A DNA stretch of 64,000 bases, from NCBI RefSeq assembly GCF_001541315.1, contig NZ_LMVK01000045.1, forward strand, positions 248,001-312,000. Direction: 5' to 3'. The notes under the pieces are model-generated. The model worked only from the letters and a program-made list of their open reading frames with translations, made no database searches and was not told the DNA's origin. The DNA comes from Agrobacterium tumefaciens str. B6. GTDB taxonomy: Bacteria > Pseudomonadota > Alphaproteobacteria > Rhizobiales > Rhizobiaceae. This document shows positions 7,257-16,476 of the stretch, piece by piece. How positions within the stretch are numbered: the first letter of the stretch is position 1; the number at the start of each line of letters is the position of its first letter. The position numbers and the translations under genes are program-made.

Positions 7257-8876
7257 TCAGAAGAGTTTGAGCCGGGTCTTGGGTTCGGCTTCCGCGCCTG
7301 GCTTCTTGACGCCCGGATCATCCGGTGCGCCGCCAAAAAAGGGCACGGCTTCCGCCGCCTTGTCATCCGCCACTTCGGTTTCCACCGGCGCTTCGATTGT
7401 GACCGGCTTTTTCTCCTTCGGGATTGAAACAGTCGGCTTTACCTCGATCGGCGCGGCCGGGGCGGGTTTTGGCTCCGCAAGGGTCTCGGGCGCGGCTTCG
7501 ACAACGATCGTCTTCGCAACCGGTTCGGCTCTTGCGGGTGCCGCGGCAATCGCATTTTCGATCGCCAGATCTTCAACAGGGCCTTCGAGCTGACCGAAGG
7601 GCGCTTTCCATTCGAAGGCGTCGAGACGGCCGGTGATGGGGGAGACCGGAAGCCATTTTTCCGAGACGATACCATCCGCCACCCATGCCGGGTCACGCGG
7701 CGCGCGCAGCGCCTGTGCCATCCAGTAGCGCACACGGCCCTGATCGCCGGTTTCCGCTTCTTCGATATCGGCCATCAGCAGGAAGATGCTTTCGCGTGGC
7801 TCAATGCGGGCGGCGGCTTCGGCCTTGGCCCGTGCCTTGGCGAATTCCTTGGCGTCGAGCGCTGCCTGCGCCACGGCAAACAGGGATTCGATGTTGTTGG
7901 GCTTCAGGCTCTCAAGCCGCTCCGCCCGTTTCAGCCGGTCGATGGCGGTATCGCCGCTGCGGGCGCGGACATAAAGCTCGGCGATCTGCGGATGCGGATC
8001 GTTCTTCCAGACGGGTTCCAGAACCGTGGCGGCCTTGCGCAGATTGTCTTCGCGCAGATAGGACTTCGCTGCAATCAGTGCCGCCGGAACGAGGCCTTTT
8101 GCGAGCTTGAGAGCGTGCTTGGCATCCTCGCGCGCGCCCACCGGGTCGCTTTCCAGCTTTTCACCGGCCTTGGCGGTGAGAAGCACGGCTTTCAGCCGCT
8201 CCGCCTCGCCGCGTTCGATGACGCTTGCCGCTTTCTGCTGGTCGAGCAGGCGGATGGCATCGTCCCATTGTCCGTTGCGGCAGCGGTTTTCCAGCGTCGC
8301 CTGTGCCGCCCATGGCAGGTAGGGGGCTTTTTCCGCTGCATCCTCGGCATATTGCTGGGCGGCTTCATAGGCGCCCTGCCGACGCGCCTCGATATAAAGG
8401 CCGCGAAGGCCGAGTTCGCGCGTTTCAGGGTCACGGGCCATCGCCTCGAACTTGCGGCGCGCCTCGCCATATTTGCCTTCGATGAGGTCGGCCTGCGCAT
8501 CGAGCAGATGGATCAGCGGTTCCTGATCGGCGCTGAGCAGCCCCTGCGTGCGGGCCGTCATCTTGCGGGCGAGGATGGCATTACCAGCGCCGGCGGCAAT
8601 GAGGCCGGTGGACAGAGCCTGATAGCCGCGGTCGCGCTTCCGGGCGCGGAAATACCGGCGTGCGGCATTGGGCGAGGTCCAGATGGCGTTGACGACCCAC
8701 CAGACCAGCATGATGGCGGCAACCAGCGCGGCGATGATGGAGGCGGCGACCATCAGGCTCATTTCGATCAACTGGCCCTGCCAGACGATGGAGAGCACGC
8801 CCGGCCTGTCGGCCAGCCAGGAGAAACCGAAACCGAGAGCCAGAACGATAATGGCGAAAGTCAGAATTCTGGTCAT
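7257..8876 (-). CDS. hemY: HemY-like membrane protein with TPR repeats
   Basis: A 539-residue protein of the proteobacterial HemY_N family (not the Gram-positive protoporphyrinogen oxidase of the same name). Two N-terminal membrane segments lie about residues 3-22 and 38-62, followed by PNAARRYFRARKRDRG, the family signature, and then a long region of TPR-like helical repeats. The last 120 residues are rich in Pro, Ala, Glu and Lys and probably disordered. It is thought to act late in heme synthesis or its assembly at the membrane, without known chemistry. It begins 4 bases after mic60 in the heme operon. Confidence 0.9.
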   Translation of the reverse strand: MTRILTFAIIVLALGFGFSWLADRPGVLSIVWQGQLIEMSLMVAASIIAALVAAIMLVWWVVNAIWTSPNAARRYFRARKRDRGYQALSTGLIAAGAGNAILARKMTARTQGLLSADQEPLIHLLDAQADLIEGKYGEARRKFEAMARDPETRELGLRGLYIEARRQGAYEAAQQYAEDAAEKAPYLPWAAQATLENRCRNGQWDDAIRLLDQQKAASVIERGEAERLKAVLLTAKAGEKLESDPVGAREDAKHALKLAKGLVPAALIAAKSYLREDNLRKAATVLEPVWKNDPHPQIAELYVRARSGDTAIDRLKRAERLESLKPNNIESLFAVAQAALDAKEFAKARAKAEAAARIEPRESIFLLMADIEEAETGDQGRVRYWMAQALRAPRDPAWVADGIVSEKWLPVSPITGRLDAFEWKAPFGQLEGPVEDLAIENAIAAAPARAEPVAKTIVVEAAPETLAEPKPAPAAPIEVKPTVSIPKEKKPVTIEAPVETEVADDKAAEAVPFFGGAPDDPGVKKPGAEAEPKTRLKLF

Positions 8877-8880
8877 GCGC

Positions 8881-10347
8881 TCACCCCTGCCTGCCAGTGC
8901 TGGTGATGGCGCGGTTCAACGTGCCGCCCACCAGATTCTCGACCTCGATGCGCGCATCCAGAGATTTTTTATAATCGGCGGATACCGTCCTGGCGGCATC
9001 GGGAAGACCATTCCACTCAAGTGCTGCGCCCTGCAGGTCGCCGTTGCGCAGCTTGTTTTCCATACGCGCGATCATGGCCTCGGGGGTCTCGCCCTCGATG
9101 TTGCCGACCGGGCGCACCTTCACCAGCGAAAAGGCGCTTTCGGTCAAGCGCTCCATGATGCCCTGATTGGGGTCAGGCTGGTTGATGGCTGACAGCATCG
9201 CATTGGCGACATCGGGGAATTTCTGCATCAGCTCCGAACGCGACGGTACGCCGGTGGCGGCGAAGGATTGCAACGATGCAATCGCCGGATCATCTGATGT
9301 GACCCTGGAGAGCGTATCGAGTTCCGTGAGGAACGGCCCGCCGCGATCGATCGCGGCCTTCAGCGCGGCCGAGGCAATGGCGCGGGCGACTTCGATATCG
9401 TCGCGTGGCTCGTTGATCTTGGCTTCCGCATCCGCAAGACGGCGTGTCAGTTCGGCGGTCGCCGTGGCCTGTGCGGATCGCTCCGCCTGCACGGCAGATT
9501 CCAGTGCGGTGATTTTTTCAGAAAGCCCATCCACCTGCGGGGCTTCACCCTTTGCGCCTTCGAGGGTTGCGATGCGCTGTTCCAGTGCCGAGGTGTCCGC
9601 CGCTGGAGCATTGGCAAGCTGCTGCCGAAGATTGCCCAGATCGGTTTTTAGTGCGGCGATCTCCTCGCCTCCGGCCCTGCCTGCATTAACGGAGGGCAGG
9701 ATACCGGCATATTGCATGCTTCCGGCGGCGGCGAGCGCCACAAGGCCGCCGACGATACCCGCAGCGATCAGGCCGGAGGTCGCCGCTTGTTTGCGTTCCG
9801 CCTGTTGTGATGTGGATGGCTTCGCCGGTCCTGAATTGGCCGGTCCTGAAGATGAGGTCGTGGTCGATGGTTTTGCAGCGGTGGCCCCGCCAGATTCGCT
9901 GGAGGAAGCCGTGGAGCCAAAGGCCGGCTTCGCACCTGCTGCTGCAGCCGCAGTGGCGCTCGTCCCGGCGGTGCCCGTCATTGGTTTTGCATCGGCCTTG
10001 GGCGGAACAGGGGCCGTCGAGACGGGCTCTTTCTGTTTGTCTTCAGGGCTCTCGGTCTTCGACGCGGCGGCTACGGATTCCGTTTTGCCGACATTGGGTT
10101 CGGGCTCGATAGGGTTTTTCTTAGGCTGGTCCCAGACGGGGGCGGGTTTTCCCGTTGTGGCTGCTTCCGGCTTTGTTTCCGAAACATCCGGCGTTGCGGT
10201 GGCCACAGGCGTTTTGTCACCGGGCTTTTCGTCCGTCTTGGCAGCGTCCACGTCGGCGGAAATTGCTTTCACGTCTTTGGCGTCCAGGTCGATGGTGACC
10301 GGTTCGGCTTTGGACTTGGAGTGGCGTGGCGGCTTTCCCGATACCAT
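8881..10347 (-). CDS. Mitofilin/Mic60-like inner membrane protein (alphaproteobacterial Mic60)
   Basis: A 488-residue protein with the layout of alphaproteobacterial Mic60: a cytoplasmic, Pro/Ala/Lys-rich N-terminal region of about 185 residues, one membrane segment at about 190-212 (SGLIAAGIVGGLVALAAAG), a coiled-coil stretch about 225-320, and a C-terminal mitofilin-type domain (REDDI... to TGRQG) with amphipathic helices. Bacterial Mic60 has been linked to shaping of intracytoplasmic membranes, like its mitochondrial homologue in cristae junctions. Its place between hemD and hemY is the usual one in this class. The assignment rests on architecture and context, not on an alignment. Confidence 0.82.
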   Translation of the reverse strand: MVSGKPPRHSKSKAEPVTIDLDAKDVKAISADVDAAKTDEKPGDKTPVATATPDVSETKPEAATTGKPAPVWDQPKKNPIEPEPNVGKTESVAAASKTESPEDKQKEPVSTAPVPPKADAKPMTGTAGTSATAAAAAGAKPAFGSTASSSESGGATAAKPSTTTSSSGPANSGPAKPSTSQQAERKQAATSGLIAAGIVGGLVALAAAGSMQYAGILPSVNAGRAGGEEIAALKTDLGNLRQQLANAPAADTSALEQRIATLEGAKGEAPQVDGLSEKITALESAVQAERSAQATATAELTRRLADAEAKINEPRDDIEVARAIASAALKAAIDRGGPFLTELDTLSRVTSDDPAIASLQSFAATGVPSRSELMQKFPDVANAMLSAINQPDPNQGIMERLTESAFSLVKVRPVGNIEGETPEAMIARMENKLRNGDLQGAALEWNGLPDAARTVSADYKKSLDARIEVENLVGGTLNRAITSTGRQG

Positions 10348-10420
10348 GACAACCTCATTTCTGCCTGCAGTAATGTAAACCTAGTCAGTGACGGCGGCAA
10401 AGGAAAGAGGCGAGCTCGAA

Positions 10421-11161
10421 TTAGGTTCCAGAGTTATGGTGCAGAAGTTCGAACATCGCTGCCTCGCTCGGTTCTCTGGCGGCGATGGCGTTTGCGCGAA
10501 AGATTTCCGGAACCAGAGAAAGCACGTTGTGGCTGATACAGATGAATTGTGTCCCAGCCAGTGCTGCCGCGTATCTGTCCGTTGATGCATGGTTGAAAAA
10601 GGCCCGCGCCGCTTCCGAGGAATAGAGCAGGACCACATCGGCAGCGTTTTCGACAAGCGCCGTCTGGAGCATGCTCTCGGAGATATCCGAGGGCAGCATC
10701 TCGTAACAGTCGATCACTCTAAAGGGAATGCCCGCAGCGGCAAGGCCCTCCTCGAAGACGGAGCCACGGGGCCTGCCGGCGAGATAGAGCAGGGGCTGTC
10801 CTTCGGAAAGAAGTGCGCGGCGCTGCGTTACGAGAGCAATCAGACCCAGGGCGTCTCCGGAGGCGATGAATATTTGCGTGAAGCCGGCTTTTTTCGCCGC
10901 TTCCGCCGTTGTTGCGCCGACGGCGAAGAGCGGTTTTGACAGATGCGGGGCCAGCCGGTCCCGTGATGTTTCCAGTGCCCGCAATGCCTCGGCACTGGTC
11001 ACCGCAATCGCCGCCAGCGGGCCGGATAGCGCCGAGATGGCGCGCTCGCCATGATGGGCTGGATGAAACAGTGGCAAAAGCACCGGCTCGTGGCCGAGCG
11101 CTTCAAGTTTTGCGGCCGTCCTTTCGCCCGAACGTTGCGGCCGGGTGACGACGATCCGCAT
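10421..11161 (-). CDS. hemD: Uroporphyrinogen-III synthase
   Basis: HemD closes hydroxymethylbilane into uroporphyrinogen III. The protein has 246 residues and the loosely conserved family pattern: MRIVVTRPQRSGERTAAKLEALG at the start (seen as VVTRP then GERTAAKLEALG), AVTSAEALRAL, FAVGATTAEAAKKAGF and VVLLYSSEAARAFF. The ATG at 11159-11161 is chosen rather than the upstream extension because it lies 4 bases after the hemC stop and starts exactly at the conserved VVTRP strand. It follows hemC and precedes mic60 with a 73-base gap. Confidence 0.93.
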   Translation of the reverse strand: MRIVVTRPQRSGERTAAKLEALGHEPVLLPLFHPAHHGERAISALSGPLAAIAVTSAEALRALETSRDRLAPHLSKPLFAVGATTAEAAKKAGFTQIFIASGDALGLIALVTQRRALLSEGQPLLYLAGRPRGSVFEEGLAAAGIPFRVIDCYEMLPSDISESMLQTALVENAADVVLLYSSEAARAFFNHASTDRYAAALAGTQFICISHNVLSLVPEIFRANAIAAREPSEAAMFELLHHNSGT

Positions 11162-11165
11162 TGGC

Positions 11166-12095
11166 TCAGTTCCAGCCTTCGAAGAAATTGCTGCCCGCCT
11201 TGGCACGCACCTCTTCGCCGGCCTGTCGGCCGAGCTTTGCCGCATCTTTGCGGTTGCCGGAGATTTCGATGTTGTGGCTCGTCTGGCCATCAGGGGTGAG
11301 GATCAAGCCGGAAAAATAGAGTTCCTCGCCCTCGCAGGTGGCGTAACCGGCAATCGGCGTGCGACAGGATCCGTCGAGTGCGGCCAGGAAGGCGCGCTCG
11401 CAGGTCACCGCATCATAAGTGGGCCTGTCGTTTATGGGGGCAAGCAGCTCGTCCATGCGGGTGTCACCGATGCGGCTCTCCACACCGATTGCGCCCTGCG
11501 CCGGAGCAGGGGGAAATTCCTTCGGGTCGAGAATTTCCGTCGGAACATTGTCCTTGCCGAGCCTCTTCAGGCCGGCAAAGGCAAGCAGCGTCGCATCCGC
11601 CTGGCCTTCTTCGAGCTTGCGCAGCCGTGTATCGACCTGACCGCGAAAGATGATGACGCTCAGATCCGGCCGCAGGCGGCGGATCAGCGCCTGGCGGCGC
11701 AGGGATGCGGAGCCGACCACGGCGCCGTGCGGCAGCTCCAGCAGCTTCGGCGCGGTGCGGCCGATGAAGGCGTCGCGCACATCTTCCCGCGGCAAGAAGG
11801 CGGACAGATAAAGGCCTTCGGGTAAAACGGTCGGCATGTCCTTGGAGGAATGCACGGCCATATCGAGTTCGCCAGACAGAAGCTGGCTTTCCAGCTCCTC
11901 GGTAAACAGGCCTTTACCGCCGATTTCCGACAAGGCGCGGTCGGTTATCCGGTCGCCCTTGGTGGATAGCACGACGATTTCGAACATGTCTTCCGGCAGA
12001 CCATGCGCCGCCATCAGCCGGTTGCGCGTCTCGTAAGCCTGCGCGAGCGCCAGCGGGCTGCCGCGCGTGCCGATTCGGAAAGGTTTTGTTTGCAT
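11166..12095 (-). CDS. hemC: Hydroxymethylbilane synthase (porphobilinogen deaminase)
   Basis: HemC joins four porphobilinogens into hydroxymethylbilane, using a covalently bound dipyrromethane cofactor. The 309-residue chain shows [12 protein letters not shown] near the start, HSSKDMPT at 82-89, GSASLRRQA near 128-136 and the cofactor-attachment Cys in DGSC at residue 244. It is the first gene of the minus-strand heme run and is divergent from tsaD, with only about 70 bases for both promoters. Confidence 0.97.
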   Translation of the reverse strand: MQTKPFRIGTRGSPLALAQAYETRNRLMAAHGLPEDMFEIVVLSTKGDRITDRALSEIGGKGLFTEELESQLLSGELDMAVHSSKDMPTVLPEGLYLSAFLPREDVRDAFIGRTAPKLLELPHGAVVGSASLRRQALIRRLRPDLSVIIFRGQVDTRLRKLEEGQADATLLAFAGLKRLGKDNVPTEILDPKEFPPAPAQGAIGVESRIGDTRMDELLAPINDRPTYDAVTCERAFLAALDGSCRTPIAGYATCEGEELYFSGLILTPDGQTSHNIEISGNRKDAAKLGRQAGEEVRAKAGSNFFEGWN

Positions 12096-12168
12096 CCGCG
12101 TCTATCCATTGTTACCGGAGTTGTCTTAGACCAACTCAGCGCATGATCGCAATGAACGAACAGATTTG

Positions 12169-13266
12169 ATGACCCCCTTTCTTCGTATCCTCGGCATAGA
12201 GACAAGCTGTGACGAAACCGCTGCATCCATTGTGGTTCGGCATGCGGACGGGCGCGGCGAGATCGTCTCCGACGTCGTTTTGTCGCAGCTGGAGGAACAC
12301 AGCGCCTATGGCGGCGTGGTGCCGGAAATTGCCGCGCGCGCCCATGTCGAGGCGCTGGACACGCTGGTGGAAGAAGCGCTGGAGCAGGCAGGCGTGACCC
12401 TTGCCGATGTCGACGCCATCGCCGCCACCTCCGGTCCCGGCCTCATCGGCGGTCTGCTGGTGGGGCTGATGACGGGCAAGGCCATCGCCAAGGCGGCAGG
12501 CAAGCCGCTTTATGCCATCAACCATCTGGAGGGCCACGCGCTGACGGCGCGGCTGACCGACGGTTTGTCTTTTCCCTATCTGATGCTGCTGGTTTCCGGC
12601 GGCCATACCCAGCTGGTGCTGGTGCGTGGCGTTGGTGAATATGAGCGCTGGGGCACCACCATCGATGACGCGCTGGGTGAAGCCTTCGACAAGACCGCGA
12701 AACTTCTGGGCCTGCCCTATCCAGGCGGTCCTGCGGTCGAGAAGGCGGCGGCGAAGGGGGATCCCAACCGCTTTCCGCTGCCGCGTCCGATGGTCGGCGA
12801 AGCACGGCTCGATTTTTCCTTTTCCGGCCTGAAGACAGCGGTGCGGCAGGCGGCGACCGCCATCGCGCCGCTTTCGGAGCAGGATATTGCCGATATCTGC
12901 GCCTCCTTCCAGAATGCGGTGTCGCGCACTCTCAAGGATCGCATCGGCCGTGGCCTTGCGCGTTTCCGCCAGGAGTTTCCGCAGCTGGAGACCCAGCCTG
13001 CGCTGGTCGTGGCTGGCGGTGTCGCCGCCAACAAGGAAATCCGCCAGACCCTGCAGTCGCTTTGCGATATCAATGGCTTCCGCTTCGTCGCACCGCCGCA
13101 CCGGCTCTGCACTGACAATGCTGCGATGATCGCCTGGGCCGGACTGGAGCGGATGGCCGATGGCAAGGAAGCCGATCCGCTTGAAATTCCGCCGCGCTCG
13201 CGCTGGCCGCTGGATGGCAGCGCGGAGACATTGATCGGTTTCGGTAAAAGGGGAGCCAAGGCCTGA
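12169..13266 (+). CDS. tsaD: tRNA N6-adenosine threonylcarbamoyltransferase
   Basis: TsaD transfers the threonylcarbamoyl group to A37 of ANN-reading tRNAs, together with TsaB and TsaE. The 365-residue protein shows GIETSCDET at the start, the metal-binding histidines in NHLEGHA (about residues 119 and 123), SGGHTQLV, and the C-terminal [13 protein letters not shown] motif. A TTG one codon upstream of the ATG at 12169 is a possible alternative start. Its stop codon overlaps the gpsA start, so the two are likely co-translated. The mitochondrial counterpart is OSGEPL1/Qri7. Confidence 0.97.
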   Translation: MTPFLRILGIETSCDETAASIVVRHADGRGEIVSDVVLSQLEEHSAYGGVVPEIAARAHVEALDTLVEEALEQAGVTLADVDAIAATSGPGLIGGLLVGLMTGKAIAKAAGKPLYAINHLEGHALTARLTDGLSFPYLMLLVSGGHTQLVLVRGVGEYERWGTTIDDALGEAFDKTAKLLGLPYPGGPAVEKAAAKGDPNRFPLPRPMVGEARLDFSFSGLKTAVRQAATAIAPLSEQDIADICASFQNAVSRTLKDRIGRGLARFRQEFPQLETQPALVVAGGVAANKEIRQTLQSLCDINGFRFVAPPHRLCTDNAAMIAWAGLERMADGKEADPLEIPPRSRWPLDGSAETLIGFGKRGAKA

Positions 13267-14249
13267 TGCAGCGGGAAAAAATCGTCGTCATCGGCGCCGG
13301 CGCCTTCGGAACCGCGCTAGCCGTCGTCATTGCGCTGGAAAACCGGCATGATGTGACCCTGCTCGGCCGCGATCCGTCCCTGATGGCTGACCTCAGGAGC
13401 GATCGCGTGCACGAGGCGGCCCTGCCGGGTGTCGACCTTCCGGATGCGCTTGAATTTTCTGCCGAGCCTGATGTGCTTGCAGGTGCCAGCATTGTGCTCT
13501 TCGCCATGCCGTCTCAGGCCCATGCCGATGCGGCCCGTCACTATGGTCCTTATCTGGCTAATGACTCTATCATTGTCACCTGCGCCAAGGGCATCGACCG
13601 CAGTTCCGGCCGTCTGCTGACGGAACTTCTGGAAGCGGAACTGCCACATCACCCGATTGCGGTTCTGTCCGGTCCGGGCTTCGCGGCCGATATTGCCCGT
13701 GGCTTGCCGACGGCCATGGCGATTGCGGCGGAAGACGCTGCCATCGCCGAACAGCTGGCAACCACGATTTCCGGCAGGACCTTCAGGCTTTATGCCTCGA
13801 TCGACCGCATCGGCGTGCAGCTTGGTGGCGCACTGAAGAATGTTCTCGCCATTGCCGCCGGCATCGTCGAAGGCGCGGGCCTTGGCGATTCCGCCCGGGC
13901 GGCGCTGATCTCGCGCGGGCTTGCCGAAATGTCGCGTCTCATCGTCGCCATGGGCGGCAAGGCGGATACGGTGCGCGGCCTCTCGGGCCTCGGCGATCTG
14001 GTGCTGACCGCCACAAGCCATCAGTCGCGAAACCTGCGTTTCGGCATCGCGCTCGGCCGGGGTGAGGGCAAGGACATGTCCGGCGGGCTGGTGGAGGGCG
14101 CTTTTGCGGCTGCCGTCGCCGCCCGACTCGGAGAAAGTCACGCTGTCGACATGCCGGTTACCGAAGCGGTGGCCGCCATCATCGATGGCAATCTGGATGT
14201 GGCGAGCGCCATGCAACAATTGATGACACGGCCGATCACCACCGAATGA
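13266..14249 (+). CDS. gpsA: NAD(P)-dependent glycerol-3-phosphate dehydrogenase
   Basis: GpsA reduces dihydroxyacetone phosphate to sn-glycerol-3-phosphate for phospholipid synthesis. The 327 residues include the dinucleotide loop GAGAFG at 10-15, [18 protein letters not shown] and the catalytic-lysine segment [14 protein letters not shown], then [12 protein letters not shown]. The ATG overlaps the tsaD stop (TGATG arrangement). Downstream lies a dispersed hairpin repeat and then yciI. Confidence 0.97.
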   Translation: MQREKIVVIGAGAFGTALAVVIALENRHDVTLLGRDPSLMADLRSDRVHEAALPGVDLPDALEFSAEPDVLAGASIVLFAMPSQAHADAARHYGPYLANDSIIVTCAKGIDRSSGRLLTELLEAELPHHPIAVLSGPGFAADIARGLPTAMAIAAEDAAIAEQLATTISGRTFRLYASIDRIGVQLGGALKNVLAIAAGIVEGAGLGDSARAALISRGLAEMSRLIVAMGGKADTVRGLSGLGDLVLTATSHQSRNLRFGIALGRGEGKDMSGGLVEGAFAAAVAARLGESHAVDMPVTEAVAAIIDGNLDVASAMQQLMTRPITTE

Positions 14250-14276
14250 GGGTGGGGCGGTCGAACAATATTTTAC

Positions 14277-14321
14277 GCATGTCTTGGTCCCAAAACCGCT
14301 GACACTTTTTGGGAGACATGC
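14277..14321. repeat. Dispersed hairpin repeat, copy B
   Basis: Outer arms GCATGTC (14277-14283) and GACATGC (14315-14321) and inner arms CCCAAAA and TTTTGGG enclose the loop ccgctgacac. It sits between gpsA and yciI. Compared with copy A the arms differ completely but remain paired, while the loop is nearly identical. Confidence 0.75.
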
Positions 14322-14339
14322 TCCAGCGAGGAGACGAAA

Positions 14340-14633
14340 ATGCTGTTTGCCTTTATCTGCAAGGACAAGCCCGGCCATCTGAACGTGCGCATGGAAACGC
14401 GCCCGGCGCATCTGGAACATCTGAACAGGCTGAATGCCGAGGGCACGTTGAAGATCGCCGGTCCTTTTCTCGATGCCGAAGGCAAGCCGAATGGCAGCCT
14501 CGTCATCGTGGAAGCTGCCGATATCGATGCGGCCAAGGCCCTTGCCGATGCCGATCCCTATGCAAAGGCCGGCCTGTTCGAAAGCGTCGATGTGAAGCCC
14601 TATAATTGGGTCTTCAACAATCCGGGAGCGTGA
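14340..14633 (+). CDS. YciI family protein
   Basis: A 97-residue YciI-like protein of the dimeric ferredoxin-fold (DABB-like) superfamily. The conserved His of the RPAHLEHL segment (residues 22-29) and the Asp of ADADPYAKAGLF form the putative active pair. No reaction is established for most YciI proteins. A GAGGAGAC ribosome binding site precedes the ATG. It is followed 6 bases later by the EVE gene, so the two are probably co-transcribed. Confidence 0.9.
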   Translation: MLFAFICKDKPGHLNVRMETRPAHLEHLNRLNAEGTLKIAGPFLDAEGKPNGSLVIVEAADIDAAKALADADPYAKAGLFESVDVKPYNWVFNNPGA

Positions 14634-14639
14634 CCGGAC

Positions 14640-15083
14640 ATGGCGAATTACTGGCTTTACAAGTCCGAGCCGTTCAAATGGTCCTGGGAAATGCAGAAGG
14701 CCAAGGGCGAGGCCGGCGAAGAATGGACCGGCGTGCGCAACTATCAGGCCCGCAACAACATGCGGGCGATGAAGATCGGCGACAAGGGTTTCTTCTACCA
14801 CTCCAATGAAGGGCTGGACGTCGTCGGCATCGTCGAAGTCTGTGCGCTGTCGCATCCGGACTCGACCGCTGAAGGCGATCTGAAGTGGGATTGCGTCGAT
14901 ATCCGCGCGGTTTGCGATATGCCGCAGCCGGTTTCGCTGAAGGATGTGAAGGCCAATCCCAAGTTGGAAAAGATGTCTCTCGTCACCTCCATGCGGCTTT
15001 CCGTGCAGCCGGTGACGGAGGAGGAATATCTTGAGGTTTGCCGCATGGGTAACCTCGCCAATCCACCGAAATCACCGGACTGA
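14640..15083 (+). CDS. EVE domain protein (THYN1-like)
   Basis: A 147-residue protein consisting of one EVE domain, a PUA/ASCH-like fold that recognises modified bases in nucleic acids. Visible landmarks are YWLYKSEP at residues 4-11, W at the WTGVRNYQARNNMRAM segment, GDKGFFYHS and the LSLVTSMRLSVQPVT-type region (SLVTSMRLSVQPV). Its eukaryotic relative is THYN1. The natural ligand in this organism is unknown. It lies in the tsaD-gpsA-yciI block and stops 7 bases before the start chosen for the methyltransferase. Confidence 0.92.
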   Translation: MANYWLYKSEPFKWSWEMQKAKGEAGEEWTGVRNYQARNNMRAMKIGDKGFFYHSNEGLDVVGIVEVCALSHPDSTAEGDLKWDCVDIRAVCDMPQPVSLKDVKANPKLEKMSLVTSMRLSVQPVTEEEYLEVCRMGNLANPPKSPD

Positions 15084-15090
15084 CCCTTCG

Positions 15091-15735
15091 GTGAGGACCG
15101 ATCCCGAACGCTTCATTCTCGACAACACCGGCATCATGAGCCCGCCGCATGTGCCGGAATTGCGTCTTCATCTTGCCACGGAGGCTCATGAGCTGTGGCT
15201 GAAGACGGAGGAGGAGCTGGAAGCGATCGGCCTGCCGCCGCCCTTCTGGGCCTTCGCCTGGGCCGGCGGGCAGGGGCTTGCCCGCTATGTTCTCGATCAT
15301 CCCGACAGCGTCTCCGGCAGGCGCGTGCTGGATTTCGCCAGCGGCTCCGGCCTTGTCGCCATCGCCGCGGCAAAGGCGGGCGCCAGCGCGGTTCTGGCGG
15401 CCGATATCGATCCGTGGACAGAGACGGCCATTCGGCTGAATGCGGCTCTCAATGAGGCGGACATTGCCTTCACCGGACTTGATCTGGTCGGGAAGCCGGT
15501 CGAAGCGGATGTTCTGCTAGCGGGCGACGTGTTTTACGATCGCGCCTTTGCCGATCTTCTCGTGCCGTGGTTTCGGGAACTGACGGAAAAGGGCGTGAGC
15601 GTGCTCGTCGGCGATCCGGGGCGGGCCTATTTGCCCAAAGATCGGCTCCGGGCGGAGGCGACCTATCAGGTGCCGGTGACGCGGGCGCTGGAAGACAGCG
15701 AAGTGAAGAAGACCACCGTCTGGCGTTTTATCTGA
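15091..15735 (+). CDS. Protein-lysine methyltransferase, ETFBKMT/METTL20 homologue
   Basis: A seven-beta-strand S-adenosylmethionine methyltransferase of 214 residues. Landmarks are FILDNTG at the N-terminus, PPFWAFAWAGGQGLARY, motif I VLDFASGSG, the acidic AADIDPW, LAGDVFYD (motif IV) and GDPGRAYLP. These match human ETFBKMT closely. From memory, an Agrobacterium tumefaciens METTL20 protein was shown to methylate ribosomal protein L7/L12 and the ETF beta subunit; this is probably that gene or its orthologue. The GTG at 15091 is chosen because it yields MRTDPERFILDNT; longer frames would overlap the EVE gene by 53 bases, and an ATG at 15136 would remove conserved residues. Confidence 0.88.
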   Translation: MRTDPERFILDNTGIMSPPHVPELRLHLATEAHELWLKTEEELEAIGLPPPFWAFAWAGGQGLARYVLDHPDSVSGRRVLDFASGSGLVAIAAAKAGASAVLAADIDPWTETAIRLNAALNEADIAFTGLDLVGKPVEADVLLAGDVFYDRAFADLLVPWFRELTEKGVSVLVGDPGRAYLPKDRLRAEATYQVPVTRALEDSEVKKTTVWRFI

Positions 15736-15757
15736 TCAGTGCATCGCACATTTGCAG

Positions 15758-15789
15758 TAAAACCGCGTCATGCTTTCGCCGGAAATACT
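15758..15789. repeat. Dispersed hairpin repeat, degenerate copy C
   Basis: GTAAAACCGCGTCATGCTTT then CGCCGGAAATACT. The core resembles copy D near 47.6 kb, including the final GGAAATACT, but the arms no longer pair well. It lies between two convergent genes and abuts the stop codon of the minus-strand gene at 15790. Confidence 0.5.
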
Positions 15790-16197
15790 TTAGGGCCGGA
15801 TAATGCAGACGCCATGTTCATAGGCGCAGGCGTCGTCAGCGGTTTCGGCACGGACATTGATGATCTTCGCCTTTGGCGCAAGCTGCGAGCCTCTTGTGAG
15901 CGTTGCGCCTTTCCGTGAAAGCCCGCCGCCAATTGCGAAATAATTGCCATTGCCACGAACGCGCAGCGCCGATATCGCGCCCACATAAGTGCCACCGGAG
16001 AGGGTGGATGGCAGCCCGTCCGTTGAGAAGCTCACCTGCGATTGACGATGTTGATAATGATGCTGATAATCACGGCGACCATAATAATCATCTGCCGCCG
16101 CCGGAGGCATTACTGTGAAAATGACGCCTGCAACCATCATGGTTAAAGCAGCGATTCGGCGCTGTAACATGAGCCTCATTCTCCGGATTTTCTTCAT
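15790..16197 (-). CDS. Hypothetical secreted protein
   Basis: I do not recognise a family. From the start used here (135 residues) there is a basic stretch then a hydrophobic segment (ALTMMVAGVIFTVMPPAAA) ending in an AxA-type signal peptidase site, followed by a His/Tyr/Gln-rich linker and a compact domain of about 80 residues ending in DDACAYEHGVCIIRP, with two cysteines that could form a disulfide. ATGs at 16224, 16197, 16179 and 16170 are all possible and none has a clear ribosome binding site. The gene is divergent from sdhC and convergent with the methyltransferase. Confidence 0.65.
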   Translation of the reverse strand: MKKIRRMRLMLQRRIAALTMMVAGVIFTVMPPAAADDYYGRRDYQHHYQHRQSQVSFSTDGLPSTLSGGTYVGAISALRVRGNGNYFAIGGGLSRKGATLTRGSQLAPKAKIINVRAETADDACAYEHGVCIIRP

Positions 16198-16476
16198 TAA
16201 CAAAAGGTAAATTACACGATTCATGAATTACGTAAAGGTAAATATTTTGAGGGCGTAAATCTTGGAAACGCTCGATTTTTTATTTTGACGCAAAAAAATT
16301 CCAAAAAAAATTCGTGAACCAATCGATTAAATTGGAATCGGCCATGAAATGTGCTTGTGGTGATGCTCCCATGTGATTAAACGTCGCGGTTGGTGCAATG
16401 CACATTCTTTCGTCATGTGCTGTTGCTTGGGGGCGTCCTGTCTGATGGGCGCACGGGAAAACGCCGCGAGGTTCTG

